A stretch of DNA of 64,000 nt from Chryseobacterium sp. RU37D (lineage in GTDB: Bacteria > Bacteroidota > Bacteroidia > Flavobacteriales > Weeksellaceae). Location: positions 124,001-188,000 of the forward strand of contig NZ_FTMM01000001.1 in assembly GCF_900156075.1 (NCBI RefSeq). Reading direction: 5' to 3'. The position numbers and the translations under genes were made by a program. This document shows, in pieces, positions 1-7,580 of this stretch. Numbering within the stretch: the stretch's first letter is position 1; each line of letters opens with the position of its first letter. The notes below the pieces were generated by a model, which worked only from the letters and a program-made list of their open reading frames with translations, ran no database searches and was not told the DNA's origin.

Positions 1-225
1 AAATTTAACCACTTCAATCCCAATTTCAATAATATCGCCCTGTTTTGCAGAGCTTACGAAATTAATTTCGGAAATAAATTTTGTGACCACTTTTGTATTT
101 TCCAATTGAATAATGGCATATAGTGCTGCTTCTTCGTCGATCCACTGTAGCAATCTTCCTCCGAAAAGAGAATGATTGGGGTTCAGGTCTTCGGGTTTAA
201 CCCATTTTCTGGTGTGATAGTTCAT
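1..225 (-). CDS. Acyl-CoA thioesterase, hotdog fold (YciA/ACOT-like), 3' end cut off by window
   Basis: This is the N-terminal 75 codons of a gene that runs off the left edge; the start ATG is at 225. The peptide begins MNYHTRKWVKPEDLNPNH and has the acyl-CoA thioesterase pattern LFGGRLLQWIDEEAA (about residues 20-34), with the conserved Asp at 30 of the WID motif. Proteins of this family are hotdog-fold enzymes that hydrolyse acyl-CoA to free acid and CoA in the cytoplasm. The visible part ends in a hydrophobic strand (GDIIEIGIEVVKF) typical of the hotdog sheet. The next gene upstream is the decayed DUF6157 gene, so it is probably transcribed alone. The substrate cannot be told from this fragment. 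Confidence 0.85.
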   Translation of the reverse strand, partial: MNYHTRKWVKPEDLNPNHSLFGGRLLQWIDEEAALYAIIQLENTKVVTKFISEINFVSSAKQGDIIEIGIEVVKF

Positions 226-334
226 CTTTGATAATTTTCTTTACAAATCTAGTGTTAAAAACTGGCTTTAGAAAAGAAATTGGATTTAGTTATCAAAAGA
301 GAATTATTTATTTTCTCAATTATTTACTTTTGGA

Positions 335-721
335 TCAAATAGCCTTTCCTTTTGTGACAAAACTGTCATTTACAAATTGTTGATATCCATTGTTTTACAA
401 AAGATAAATTGCAACTTTTTCATTTTCATTATGATGAATTCCAAGGCAGTACCTTTTCGCCAGGGAGAGCATCTGATGCAGACTGACCTTTTGAGAAAAA
501 CTTATCTGCTTTTTCATTTTCCGAAATATCATTTTTAAGGGCATAACAATTAAAAATAAGATTATCAGAAGTATATTTATATGGATTTTTTACAATCTGT
601 TTGAATGGGAGATTCGCTAATGTCTTTCTTTTTTTTCAGCAGAAATCTGTGACCGCGAGACGGGAAAATCTTGTGCAACTTCGATAAAAATATTGATGTA
701 ATTGATGGTATATCTTTTCAT
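335..721 (-). pseudogene. Decayed DUF6157-family gene (two frameshifts and a stop)
   Basis: Pieces of one protein lie in order on the minus strand in different frames. Piece one starts at the ATG at 721 with MKRYTINYINIFIEVAQDF and shifts frame at a run of eight A (plus-strand T run 629-636). Piece two reads KTLANLPFKQIVKNPYKY and FFSKGQ and ends at an early stop. Piece three, in a third frame, reads KRYCLGIHHNENEKVAIY and meets TAA at 395-397. Reading past that stop gives YQQFVNDSFVTKGKA and TGA at 335-337. Together they match, from memory, the whole layout of DUF6157 proteins (TFIEVAED, NPYKYTSDD, FFSKGQPCFR, KRYGWGIH, KVKAMRS), whose function is unknown. The total span fits the family's usual length of about 135 residues. 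The gene is not functional as written. Confidence 0.8.
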
Positions 722-1050
722 AATCCAATAAAGTTATTTAAATATAAGTTTTTCATTGTAAAATCTGATTATTCATACTTTGTAAAATCGGTTCATTCTT
801 ATTATTTGTTATTGATAATTATAGTTTTAATAATTATTCATGATTATTTAATAAACAATTAATACTTTTTAACAAAATAAAAAATTCGATGAAAAATTTA
901 TTAAAATATTTTTTAAAAAACCTTTGAAATGAAATTATTAATCGTATATTGCATGCGTCTATATTTGGAATCAATATTTGTTCATTTACTTTATGTTGTT
1001 TTTCTTTTATATACCAAATCATTTTTAACATTTTTAATTTTTTAACTCAG
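722..1050. other. AT-rich upstream region of the RRM gene
   Basis: About 330 nt with very low GC and no credible coding frame on either strand. A -7-like TATATTTG lies at 960-967, which would give the RRM gene a 5' leader of roughly 75-80 nt. No good -33 TTTG stands about 20 nt upstream of it. Long leaders are common for cold-inducible RNA-binding proteins, but no defined riboregulator fold can be claimed here. Confidence 0.4.
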
Positions 1051-1431
1051 ATGAACATTTTTGTTTCAAACATCAATTACGCAACTAAAGATTATGAGTT
1101 GCAGGATCTATTTTCAGAATTTGGAGAAGTTTCTTCAGTAAAAATCATTACGGATAAAGAAACTGGCCGCTCAAGAGGTTTCGGTTTTATCGAAATGGAA
1201 GACTCTGAAGGACAGCAGGCTATTGAAGCTCTTAACCAAAAAGAATTCAACGGAAAAACTCTTAACGTATCAGAAGCTAAACCAAGAGAAGAAAAGCCAA
1301 GAAGAACTTTTAGTAACAACGGCGGTGGAAACAGAGGCGGTGGAGGTTACGGAGGTAACAACAGAGGTGGTGGCAGCTATGGCGGCGGCGGAGGCTACAG
1401 TGGTGGCGGTAACGGCGGAAAACGTTGGTAA
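1051..1431 (+). CDS. RRM-domain RNA-binding protein with glycine-rich tail
   Basis: A 126-residue protein with one RNA-recognition motif at residues 1-78. RNP2 is IFVSNI (3-8) and RNP1 is RGFGFIEM (42-49). A glycine/arginine/tyrosine-rich tail follows from about residue 87 (repeats like GGGNRGGGGYGG). The layout is that of plant and cyanobacterial glycine-rich RNA-binding proteins, which bind single-stranded RNA and often act at low temperature. The start at 1051 is chosen because the RRM begins there; the open frame extends to 949 but adds only AT-rich non-conserved sequence. A strong terminator follows directly, so it is monocistronic. The RNA target is unknown. Confidence 0.93.
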   Translation: MNIFVSNINYATKDYELQDLFSEFGEVSSVKIITDKETGRSRGFGFIEMEDSEGQQAIEALNQKEFNGKTLNVSEAKPREEKPRRTFSNNGGGNRGGGGYGGNNRGGGSYGGGGGYSGGGNGGKRW

Positions 1432-1437
1432 AAATAT

Positions 1438-1463
1438 AAGCGGCTTTTTAGCCGCTTTTTTTA
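1438..1463 (+). terminator. Intrinsic terminator of the RRM gene
   Basis: A 6-bp perfect stem AGCGGC / GCCGCT with loop TTTTTA is followed by a run of seven T. It starts a few nt after the stop codon. Confidence 0.85.
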
Positions 1464-1568
1464 TACAAAACTAATGTAAACTTTATCTATAATTAGTATC
1501 TTAGATTGAGAAACAGCTGGCATTTGGCACAATTTTAGAAAACTTCTAACCAATCAAAATCAATTATA

Positions 1569-2327
1569 ATGAGAAGACATTTATTAGCAGTAATAATGAT
1601 GTTTTGTGGAGTACTTTTAAATGCACAAAACATTTTTGCCGGCCAGAATCTTCAGCCGGACAAAAAATACTGGTCAGACAACGGACAATATTATCTTGTA
1701 TTTCAAAGAGACGGCAACTTAGTTTTGTATAATAGATCATCGCGAGCCATCTGGGAAGCAAAGACAATGAACAGAGGGACACAGGCTATTTTCCAGAACG
1801 ATGGCAATCTTGTAGTATATGCTCCCGGAAACAGGTCTATATTTAGCTCCAATACCAGCGGAAGACGTGCCAACAAACTTGTTGTACAGGATGACGGAAA
1901 TGTAGTAATTTACAACCGTTCCACACCGCTATGGGCTACCAATACCAATAATAATGATTCTAATAACGGAAACGGAAATGGCTGGGGCTTCCGTGGAGGG
2001 AGTGTAAATCCCGGTCACGAATTTTATAAAAGCCAAAAAATTTATTCCGGTGATCGCGGCGTATATCTTGTGCTGCAAAACGACGGCAACCTGATTCTTG
2101 CTAGAAGCAACGGGGAGGTAATCTGGGCTGCAGCAACGGATAATAAAGGAAGCAAGGCAGAATTCCAGCAGGATGGGAATTTGGTTGTTTATGATTCTTA
2201 CAACAGAGCGGTCTGGTCATCAAACAGCAATGGTCGTGGAGCCACGAGGATGGATGTTCAAAATGACGGAAATCTTGTCATCTACAGAGATTCTACACCT
2301 ATATGGAGCTCAGGAACACGAAAATAA
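1569..2327 (+). CDS. Secreted bulb-type (D-mannose-binding) lectin, two B-lectin domains
   Basis: A 252-residue exported protein. Residues 1-20 form a signal peptide ending LLNAQ. Two B-lectin beta-prism domains (about 22-125 and 145-250) are joined by an Asn/Gly-rich linker (126-142). Each domain carries three copies of the mannose-site pattern QxDxNxVxY: Gln46, 76 and 107 in the first, Gln170, 200 and 231 in the second. The site at 170 is degenerate (QNDGNLILA lacks the Tyr). Plant and bacterial relatives bind mannose, and some bacterial ones are bacteriocins (LlpA type). There is no type IX sorting domain at the C-terminus, so export is probably only to the periplasm or via another route. 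Lectin function is inferred from the repeats; the ligand is not known. Confidence 0.88.
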   Translation: MRRHLLAVIMMFCGVLLNAQNIFAGQNLQPDKKYWSDNGQYYLVFQRDGNLVLYNRSSRAIWEAKTMNRGTQAIFQNDGNLVVYAPGNRSIFSSNTSGRRANKLVVQDDGNVVIYNRSTPLWATNTNNNDSNNGNGNGWGFRGGSVNPGHEFYKSQKIYSGDRGVYLVLQNDGNLILARSNGEVIWAAATDNKGSKAEFQQDGNLVVYDSYNRAVWSSNSNGRGATRMDVQNDGNLVIYRDSTPIWSSGTRK

Positions 2328-2348
2328 TAAGATTACTATAAACAGAAA

Positions 2349-2457
2349 GAGGCTGTCTCAAAAGTACGCCCTCTCTCGGACTCCTTGTCTGATAAATTTT
2401 GTCATTAAGGAGATTCTCTGAGCATTAGTTTACCTTTTGAGATAGACTCCTTTTTTT
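2349..2457. repeat. Long imperfect hairpin with GAGGCTGTCTCAAAA ends; MITE-like or terminator
   Basis: The left end (about 2349-2366) reads GAGGCTGTCTCAAAAGTA. The right end (2431-2450) is its imperfect reverse complement, TACCTTTTGAGATAGACTCC. Inside, CTCCTT (2381-2386) and AAGGAG (2407-2412) pair again. The outer arm is followed by a T run, so the structure can act as a terminator for the lectin gene. From memory, the GAGGCTGTCTCAAAA end resembles the terminal repeats of some Bacteroidetes insertion sequences, so this may be a non-autonomous relic. Confidence 0.55.
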
Positions 2458-2933
2458 CATTTTAGCTGATCTTTTTTCTTCTTTTTCTTTTTATCCTTGT
2501 TTTTTTTATCTTTCTTAGGATGTAAAATTTCATTGGCATATTCCAGCTTAGGTTCTTTAATTCTTGCCGGTTTTAGTTCGATCTTTAAATCAAGATAGCC
2601 TTTTAAATCTTCATTAGAAATAAGTTTTTCATTAAATAAAAACTCCAGAATTTCCTTCCCCGAATCATTAAAAAAATGATGCAAAAGCTCTTTCAGTAAA
2701 AATTTTCTGTACTCTTCCAAAGGAATCAGAATGGCATATTTGAAAATCCGGCCTTCTTTTTCTGTGGAAAGATATCCTTTTTCAACCAATATCTTCAGAT
2801 AGGTAGAAACGGTATTCTGGTGCGGTTTCGGATCAGGATGCTGTTCCATAATATCCTTTAAATAAAAAGAATTTAGCTTCCAGAACAGTCTCATTAAATT
2901 TTCTTCTGCAGATGTGAGGTGGCATATTTTCAT
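2457..2933 (-). CDS. BlaI/MecI/CopY-family winged-helix regulator
   Basis: A 158-residue cytoplasmic repressor. The winged-helix domain spans about residues 1-75, with the family hallmarks LTSAEENLMRLFWKLN and NTVSTYLKILVEKGYL (recognition helix and wing). A dimerisation region follows. The last 18 residues are almost entirely Lys and Asp, an unusual tail. The start at 2933 is preferred over the longer frame to 2996, because the extra 21 codons are the tail of the decayed PAP2-like gene read in another frame. Family members are normally paired with a BlaR1/M56 membrane protease; none is present here. The relic gene upstream ends one nt before this start. The target genes are unknown. Confidence 0.85.
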   Translation of the reverse strand: MKICHLTSAEENLMRLFWKLNSFYLKDIMEQHPDPKPHQNTVSTYLKILVEKGYLSTEKEGRIFKYAILIPLEEYRKFLLKELLHHFFNDSGKEILEFLFNEKLISNEDLKGYLDLKIELKPARIKEPKLEYANEILHPKKDKKNKDKKKKKKKDQLK

Positions 2934-2934
2934 A

Positions 2935-3445
2935 TCAGATCTTACTATTGAATTGCATATTGCAATATAAGTAAATAAAATATACCACGGAAACAATCAA
3001 ACCACCAAGCAATACTTCCCTCGGAGTATGCCTTTTTATAATAATTCTTATGGTTCCTACCAAAACGGCAATCATAGCCATACGAATCCCATTTTATTTT
3101 ATAAAACTACCACAAAAATATTAAAGGCCGTATGCCTCAAATTTTTAATAAAATAATTACTGACCTGTAGGGCAAAAATTAAAATAAACAGCATTACAAA
3201 ATCCAGCAGCCCGCTTTCAAAATAATGAAAGAGAAAGTAAGTAATCACACAACATGCAATAAAAATGTATAACGTTTTCTTCTGAACCTTATTGAAACAT
3301 CTATATTGTTATATTTACCGCTTTTAACATTCCATACAATCCATACAATCCAGATAATTCCGGTAAAATAATCATTAATAATATAGGTAGGAAATAAAGG
3401 AGCGAGTCTTTTTAAAGAATAAATCTGTTTAAACTTTGTAGATTT
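2935..3445 (-). pseudogene. Decayed PAP2-like membrane phosphatase gene
   Basis: Three overlapping minus-strand pieces in different frames form one hydrophobic protein of about 170 residues. The first (about 3445-3235) includes LAPLFPTYIINDYFTG and NNIDVSIRFRRKRY. The second (about 3291-3105) includes VITYFLFHYFESGLLDFV and LQVSNYFIKNLRHTAFN. The third (about 3090-2935) includes VGTIRIIIKRHTPREVLLGG and ends at TGA 2935-2937. The last piece resembles the third PAP2 phosphatase motif of flavobacterial proteins (HTPxEVLLG). The family call rests on this pattern only. Frameshifts and stops make the gene inactive. It lies directly upstream of the BlaI-type gene and may once have been co-transcribed with it. 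Confidence 0.5.
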
Positions 3446-3479
3446 TTACTATTGTTTAAATAGGTGACAATAACAATAC

Positions 3480-3554
3480 TCCGATGTTGTAACGGCATCC
3501 TTTTGTTTCGCTTCGCTACACAAAAGATATAGTGAAAAGGAGGAAATTGCTCCT
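3480..3554 (+). repeat. Dispersed flavobacterial hairpin element, copy 1
   Basis: The core reads CGATGTTGTAACGGCATCC, then TTTTGT, a short inverted stem, ACAAAAGATATA, and finally AAATTGCTCCTA. The same frame (CGATnGGA, CATCCTTTT, variable hairpin, AAAAGATATA, GCTCCTA) recurs at 27527-27622, and inverted at 11301-11389. No coding role is seen. Confidence 0.65.
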
Positions 3555-3768
3555 AAAAAATTTAAACAAGTTTAATATTTTAAAACACTTATGTAAATGA
3601 AAAATATAAATAACAGAGATTAAAGGATTAAAAAATCTGATATCCTTTTTGAGATTTATGTACCAATGAAGGCTGTTTTTCTTCCATGTTCTAGTTTGAT
3701 AATATAAATATAATACTATAGCTAAAAAAACAATGAGTATAAATACAATAAAAACAAAGTTTTTTTTA

Positions 3769-3776
3769 TAATTTTG
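3769..3776 (+). promoter_or_regulatory. -7 promoter element of pdhA
   Basis: TAATTTTG matches the Bacteroidetes -7 consensus TAnnTTTG and lies 37 nt before the pdhA ATG. No TTTG at the expected -33 distance is visible. Confidence 0.4.
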
Positions 3777-3813
3777 CTCAACTATTTCATAATAAATAAG
3801 CAAAGGCTAACAC

Positions 3814-4815
3814 ATGAAAGAATTTTCTAAAGAGGTATACCTGAAGTGGTATGAAGATATGACAATGTGGAGAAGGTTTGAAGACAAATGCCGTTCTCTT
3901 TATCTAAAACAAAAAATCAGAGGTTTTTTACATTTGTACAATGGTCAGGAGGCAATTCCTGCAGGGTTTACGCATGCAATGGATTTAACTAAAGATAGTA
4001 TGATTACCGCTTACAGATGCCATATCCATCCAATGGCAATGGGAGTAGATCCTAAGAGAATTATGGCAGAACTTTGTGGTAAAGCCACAGGTACATCAGG
4101 AGGTATGGGAGGATCTATGCACATTTTCAGTAAAGAACACAGGTTCTACGGAGGTCACGGTATTGTAGGAGGACAAATTCCTTTGGGAGCAGGTATCGCT
4201 TTCGCAGATAAATATTTTGACAGAAAGGCTGTAAACATTTGCTTCTTTGGAGACGGTGCGGCTAGACAGGGCTCATTACATGAAACGTTTAACATGGCGA
4301 TGAACTGGAAGCTTCCTGTAATTTTCGTTGTTGAAAACAACCAATATGCAATGGGTACTTCTGTTAAAAGAACAGCGAACCACGAAGATATCTACAAATT
4401 AGGTTTAGGATATGAAATGCCTTGTCTTGCTGTAGATGCAATGGATCCTGAAAAAGTAGCAGAAGCTGCTTACGAAGCTATCGAAAGAGCCAGAAGAGGA
4501 GACGGGCCAACTTTCATCGAGGCTAGAACGTACCGTTATAGAGGTCACTCTATGTCTGACGCTGAGCCTTACAGATCTAAAGAAGAAGTTGCAGTTCATA
4601 AAAATGATGATCCAATCGAGTTAATCAAACAAAGAATCTTGGCTAACAGCTGGGCTACTGAAGAAGAATTGGAAGCTATGGATAACAAATCCAGAGACTT
4701 CGTTGAAGAATGTATCGAATTCATGGAAAACTCTCCATATCCGGATCCTGAGAAAATATATGAGTATGTGTATGCTCAGGAAGATTATCCGTTCTTAGAT
4801 AAATTAGAAAACTAA
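3814..4815 (+). CDS. pdhA: Pyruvate dehydrogenase E1 component, alpha subunit
   Basis: A 333-residue cytoplasmic enzyme subunit that, with E1beta, decarboxylates pyruvate using thiamine diphosphate and passes the acetyl group to the E2 lipoyl arm. The ThDP-binding motif runs from GDG at 146-148 to NN at 175-176, the classical spacing. Other hallmarks are TSGGMGGSMHIF (about 94-105), KLPVIFVVENNQYAMGT and the phosphorylation-loop region TYRYRGHSMSDAEPYR. Length is normal for two-subunit E1 alpha. The E2 gene follows 108 nt downstream on the same strand. E1beta and E3 are not in the window, as is usual for flavobacteria. Confidence 0.97.
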   Translation: MKEFSKEVYLKWYEDMTMWRRFEDKCRSLYLKQKIRGFLHLYNGQEAIPAGFTHAMDLTKDSMITAYRCHIHPMAMGVDPKRIMAELCGKATGTSGGMGGSMHIFSKEHRFYGGHGIVGGQIPLGAGIAFADKYFDRKAVNICFFGDGAARQGSLHETFNMAMNWKLPVIFVVENNQYAMGTSVKRTANHEDIYKLGLGYEMPCLAVDAMDPEKVAEAAYEAIERARRGDGPTFIEARTYRYRGHSMSDAEPYRSKEEVAVHKNDDPIELIKQRILANSWATEEELEAMDNKSRDFVEECIEFMENSPYPDPEKIYEYVYAQEDYPFLDKLEN

Positions 4816-4827
4816 AAGATAATAAGT

Positions 4828-4914
4828 CAATTTGAAAGTTTGAAAATTTGAAAATGATTTATTATCATATCTTTTTTAATTTTCAAATTAACAAATTCCC
4901 AAATTTTCAAATTA
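4828..4914. repeat. Inverted repeat of TTTGAAAATTTG units between pdhA and pdhC
   Basis: The left arm (about 4828-4857) repeats AATTTGAAAGTTTGAAAAT. The right arm (about 4878-4914) carries the complementary AATTTTCAAATT and CCCAAATTTTCAAATT. The two can fold into a long AT-rich hairpin in the intercistronic mRNA. It may tune the E1alpha:E2 ratio or stabilise a transcript; this is inference. Confidence 0.6.
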
Positions 4915-4923
4915 AAAAAAATT

Positions 4924-6534
4924 ATGGCAGAAGTTATTACAATGCCACGTCTTTCCGATACAATGACGGAAGGTAAAGTGGCTAAATGGCATAAAAAAGT
5001 AGGAGATAAAGTAAAGGAAGGTGATATTTTAGCTGAAATTGAAACCGATAAAGCCGTTCAGGATTTCGAATCTGAGATGGAAGGTACTCTTTTATACATA
5101 GGTGTAGAAGAAGGCAGTGCCGCTGCTGTAGATTCTGTTTTGGCTATTATCGGTAATGAAGGGGAAGATATTTCTGGTTTAACAGGAGGAGCTGTTGCTT
5201 CCAGTACAACTGAAGAGAAAAAAGAAGAGCCTAAAGCAGAAACTAATGCTGCTCCGGTACAAGCTTCGGCTGAAGTTCCTGCAGGAGTAGAAGTGATTAC
5301 AATGCCTAGACTTTCTGATACAATGACAGAAGGTAAAGTGGCGAAATGGCACAAAAATGTAGGTGATACAGTGAAAGAAGGAGATCTTCTTGCTGAGATC
5401 GAAACCGATAAAGCCGTTCAGGATTTCGAATCTGAATTCAACGGAGTATTATTAAAGCAAGGTGTTGAAGAAGGCGGAGCTGCTCCGGTGGATTCAGTTT
5501 TAGCAATGATTGGCCCTGCAGGAACAGACGTTTCAGGAGTAGGAGCTGCAAAGCCAGCGGCTGCTTCATCAGAAAAACCTGCTGAACAAAAAGCAGAAGC
5601 GAAAACAGAAGAAAAACAATCAACTAACAACCAACAACAATCGGCAACTAGCAATAACGACAGAGTAGCAATTTCTCCATTAGCTAAGAAAATGGCTCAG
5701 GATAAAGGTGTTGATATTCATTCTGTACAAGGTTCTGGTGAAAATGGAAGAATTGTTAAAAAAGATATTGAAAATTATCAGCCATCTGCAAAACCAACAG
5801 TTCCAGCTCCGGCTGCAAGTCCTGCTGCTCAAGTTGCATTAAACTTTGTACAAGGTGAAGATACAGAAACTCCAAATTCGCAAGTAAGAAACATAATCGC
5901 GAAACGCCTTTCTGAAAGTAAATTCTCCGCCCCTCACTATTATCTGATGGTTGAAATCAACATGGATAAAGCAATTGAGGCTAGAAAAGAGATCAATTCT
6001 TTACCAGATACCAAAATTTCTTTCAACGATATGATCATTAAAGCGACTGCAATTGCTTTAAGAAAACATCCGCAGGTGAATTCAAGCTGGGCAGGTGACA
6101 AGATCATCCACAGAGGAAATATTAACGTTGGGGTTGCAGTAGCTATCCCTGATGGATTGGTAGTTCCGGTATTGAAGAATACAGATCAAATGTCTTACAC
6201 TCAGATTTCTGCTGCTGTAAAAGACATGGCCGGAAGAGCTAAGAATAAAGGTCTTAAAGCAAACGAAATGGAAGGTTCTACATTCTCAATCTCTAATCTA
6301 GGAATGTTTGGGATTGAAACATTTACAAGTATCATTAATCAGCCAAACTCTGCCATCCTTTCGGTAGGAGCAATTATCGAAAAACCGATTGTAAAAGACG
6401 GCCAGATAGTAGTTGGAAATACCATGAAGCTTTCATTGGCTTGTGACCACAGAGTGGTAGACGGTGCTACAGGTGCTCAGTTCTTACAAACTTTAAAAAC
6501 ATATTTAGAAAGCCCATTAACTTTGTTACTGTAA
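4924..6534 (+). CDS. pdhC: Dihydrolipoamide acetyltransferase, E2 of pyruvate dehydrogenase
   Basis: A 536-residue core subunit of the pyruvate dehydrogenase complex; it transfers the acetyl group to CoA. Two N-terminal lipoyl domains (about 1-77 and 122-198) each carry ETDKA with the lipoylated Lys at 43 and 163. Ala/Pro/Glu-rich linkers separate them. The peripheral-subunit-binding domain is at about 246-282 (ISPLAKKMAQDKG, NGRIVKKDI). The catalytic domain fills residues 310-536 and ends with DHRVVDG, active-site His 509. The two lipoyl domains are near copies of each other (ITMPRLSDTMTEGKVAKWHK in both), a recent internal duplication or gene conversion. A terminator follows. Confidence 0.97.
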   Translation: MAEVITMPRLSDTMTEGKVAKWHKKVGDKVKEGDILAEIETDKAVQDFESEMEGTLLYIGVEEGSAAAVDSVLAIIGNEGEDISGLTGGAVASSTTEEKKEEPKAETNAAPVQASAEVPAGVEVITMPRLSDTMTEGKVAKWHKNVGDTVKEGDLLAEIETDKAVQDFESEFNGVLLKQGVEEGGAAPVDSVLAMIGPAGTDVSGVGAAKPAAASSEKPAEQKAEAKTEEKQSTNNQQQSATSNNDRVAISPLAKKMAQDKGVDIHSVQGSGENGRIVKKDIENYQPSAKPTVPAPAASPAAQVALNFVQGEDTETPNSQVRNIIAKRLSESKFSAPHYYLMVEINMDKAIEARKEINSLPDTKISFNDMIIKATAIALRKHPQVNSSWAGDKIIHRGNINVGVAVAIPDGLVVPVLKNTDQMSYTQISAAVKDMAGRAKNKGLKANEMEGSTFSISNLGMFGIETFTSIINQPNSAILSVGAIIEKPIVKDGQIVVGNTMKLSLACDHRVVDGATGAQFLQTLKTYLESPLTLLL

Positions 6535-6554
6535 ATTTCTAAGTTTTGAATAAT

Positions 6555-6588
6555 AAAAACCTCTCAATTTTGGGAGGTTTTTTGTTTT
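6555..6588 (+). terminator. Intrinsic terminator of the pdhA-pdhC unit
   Basis: Stem AACCTCTC / GGGAGGTT (one G-T pair) with an AATTTT loop, followed by TTTTTGTTTT. Confidence 0.8.
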
Positions 6589-6845
6589 ACACTGAAAGAA
6601 TATCACTAGTCTTCTCAAAAACATAAGATTTCCACTCTGTTTGTCATAGAAATTGGGATGACAAAATTAGTAATAAATGAATTCCTGAGTTGGATATTTG
6701 TATCTTTGCCAACGAAAAATGTGAGATAGAATTTTAGAAATTATTGCGAACCTAGTATTTAAAATTCAAATAAAAAAATGACAACAAAGCGGATTTACCA
6801 CTCACAATTCACTTTAAAAATTTCTCATATTTCAAATCAATTTAC

Positions 6846-6853
6846 TATTTTTG
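6846..6853 (+). promoter_or_regulatory. -7 element almost touching the lolD-like start
   Basis: TATTTTTG lies only 4 nt before the ATG at 6858. If used, the transcript would be leaderless. A second -7-like TATCTTTG at 6701-6708 would give a leader of about 150 nt. Which is used cannot be told from sequence. Confidence 0.35.
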
Positions 6854-6857
6854 GATT

Positions 6858-7526
6858 ATGATTAAAGCAAGGAATATCCATAAGTCTTATGGAGATTTAG
6901 AAGTATTAAAAGGTGTTGATATTCACATAAAAATGGGTGAAGTTGTATCCATTGTAGGAGAGTCCGGAGCGGGAAAATCTACACTTCTGCAGATTCTAGG
7001 AACACTGGATCTGCCTACAAATTCCAAACAATATGGTACAGAAATCGCTATAGCCGGCGAATCTTTTATTAATATGAATGATAAGCAGCTTTCTAAATTC
7101 CGAAATCAGAATATTGGCTTTGTTTTCCAGTTTCACCAATTACTTCCAGAATTCACAGCATTGGAAAACGTTTTGCTTCCCACAAAAATTGCAGGAACTG
7201 GTGAAAAAGAAGCTGAGGAAAAGGCTTATGCTTTGTTTGAGGACTTAAGAATTGAGCAGAGGCTGCATCATAAACCGAATCAGATGTCTGGAGGGGAAGC
7301 ACAAAGAGTAGCTGTCGCAAGAGCTTTAATCAATTCTCCAAAAATCATATTTGCCGACGAGCCTACAGGAAATCTTGATTCAAAAAACGCTGATGATCTA
7401 CATAGATTATTCTTTGATTTGAGAGACAAATACAATCAGACTTTTGTAATTGTTACACACAACCCGAATCTTGCTGAAATCACAGACAGAAAACTGGTAA
7501 TGAAAGATGGAATGATCATCGATTAA
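6858..7526 (+). CDS. lolD: LolD-like ABC transporter ATPase
   Basis: A 222-residue ABC ATPase of the LolD/MacB/FtsE type, which powers lipoprotein release from, or substrate extraction at, the inner membrane. Walker A is GESGAGKST (34-42), the Q-loop region is [11 protein letters not shown], the signature is MSGGEAQR (143-150), Walker B is [12 protein letters not shown] (163-174) and the H-loop is IVTHN. The [14 protein letters not shown] segment is typical of LolD. No LolC/E-type permease gene is adjacent. The next gene, radC, begins 54 nt downstream and could be co-transcribed. It could instead be an FtsE/MacB-type ATPase. Confidence 0.85.
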   Translation: MIKARNIHKSYGDLEVLKGVDIHIKMGEVVSIVGESGAGKSTLLQILGTLDLPTNSKQYGTEIAIAGESFINMNDKQLSKFRNQNIGFVFQFHQLLPEFTALENVLLPTKIAGTGEKEAEEKAYALFEDLRIEQRLHHKPNQMSGGEAQRVAVARALINSPKIIFADEPTGNLDSKNADDLHRLFFDLRDKYNQTFVIVTHNPNLAEITDRKLVMKDGMIID

Positions 7527-7580
7527 ATTTCTGCACAAATGATAAAAAAACTCTTTTATTCCTCTTTTTCTCTCTAAAAA

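Noticed and set aside
671-862. 63-residue plus-strand open frame
   Set aside because: It lies opposite the decayed DUF6157 gene start and in AT-rich DNA, and its sequence (long Ile/Tyr runs) looks like chance translation.
949-1050. N-terminal extension of the RRM gene (start at 949)
   Set aside because: The extra 34 residues are hydrophobic AT-rich translation, while the RRM fold begins exactly at the ATG at 1051.
3516-3803. 95-residue minus-strand frame with one hydrophobic helix upstream of pdhA
   Set aside because: Its C-terminal 13 or so codons are the dispersed repeat copy 1 read through; composition is Phe/Ile/Lys-rich AT noise, and its start overlaps the pdhA promoter region.
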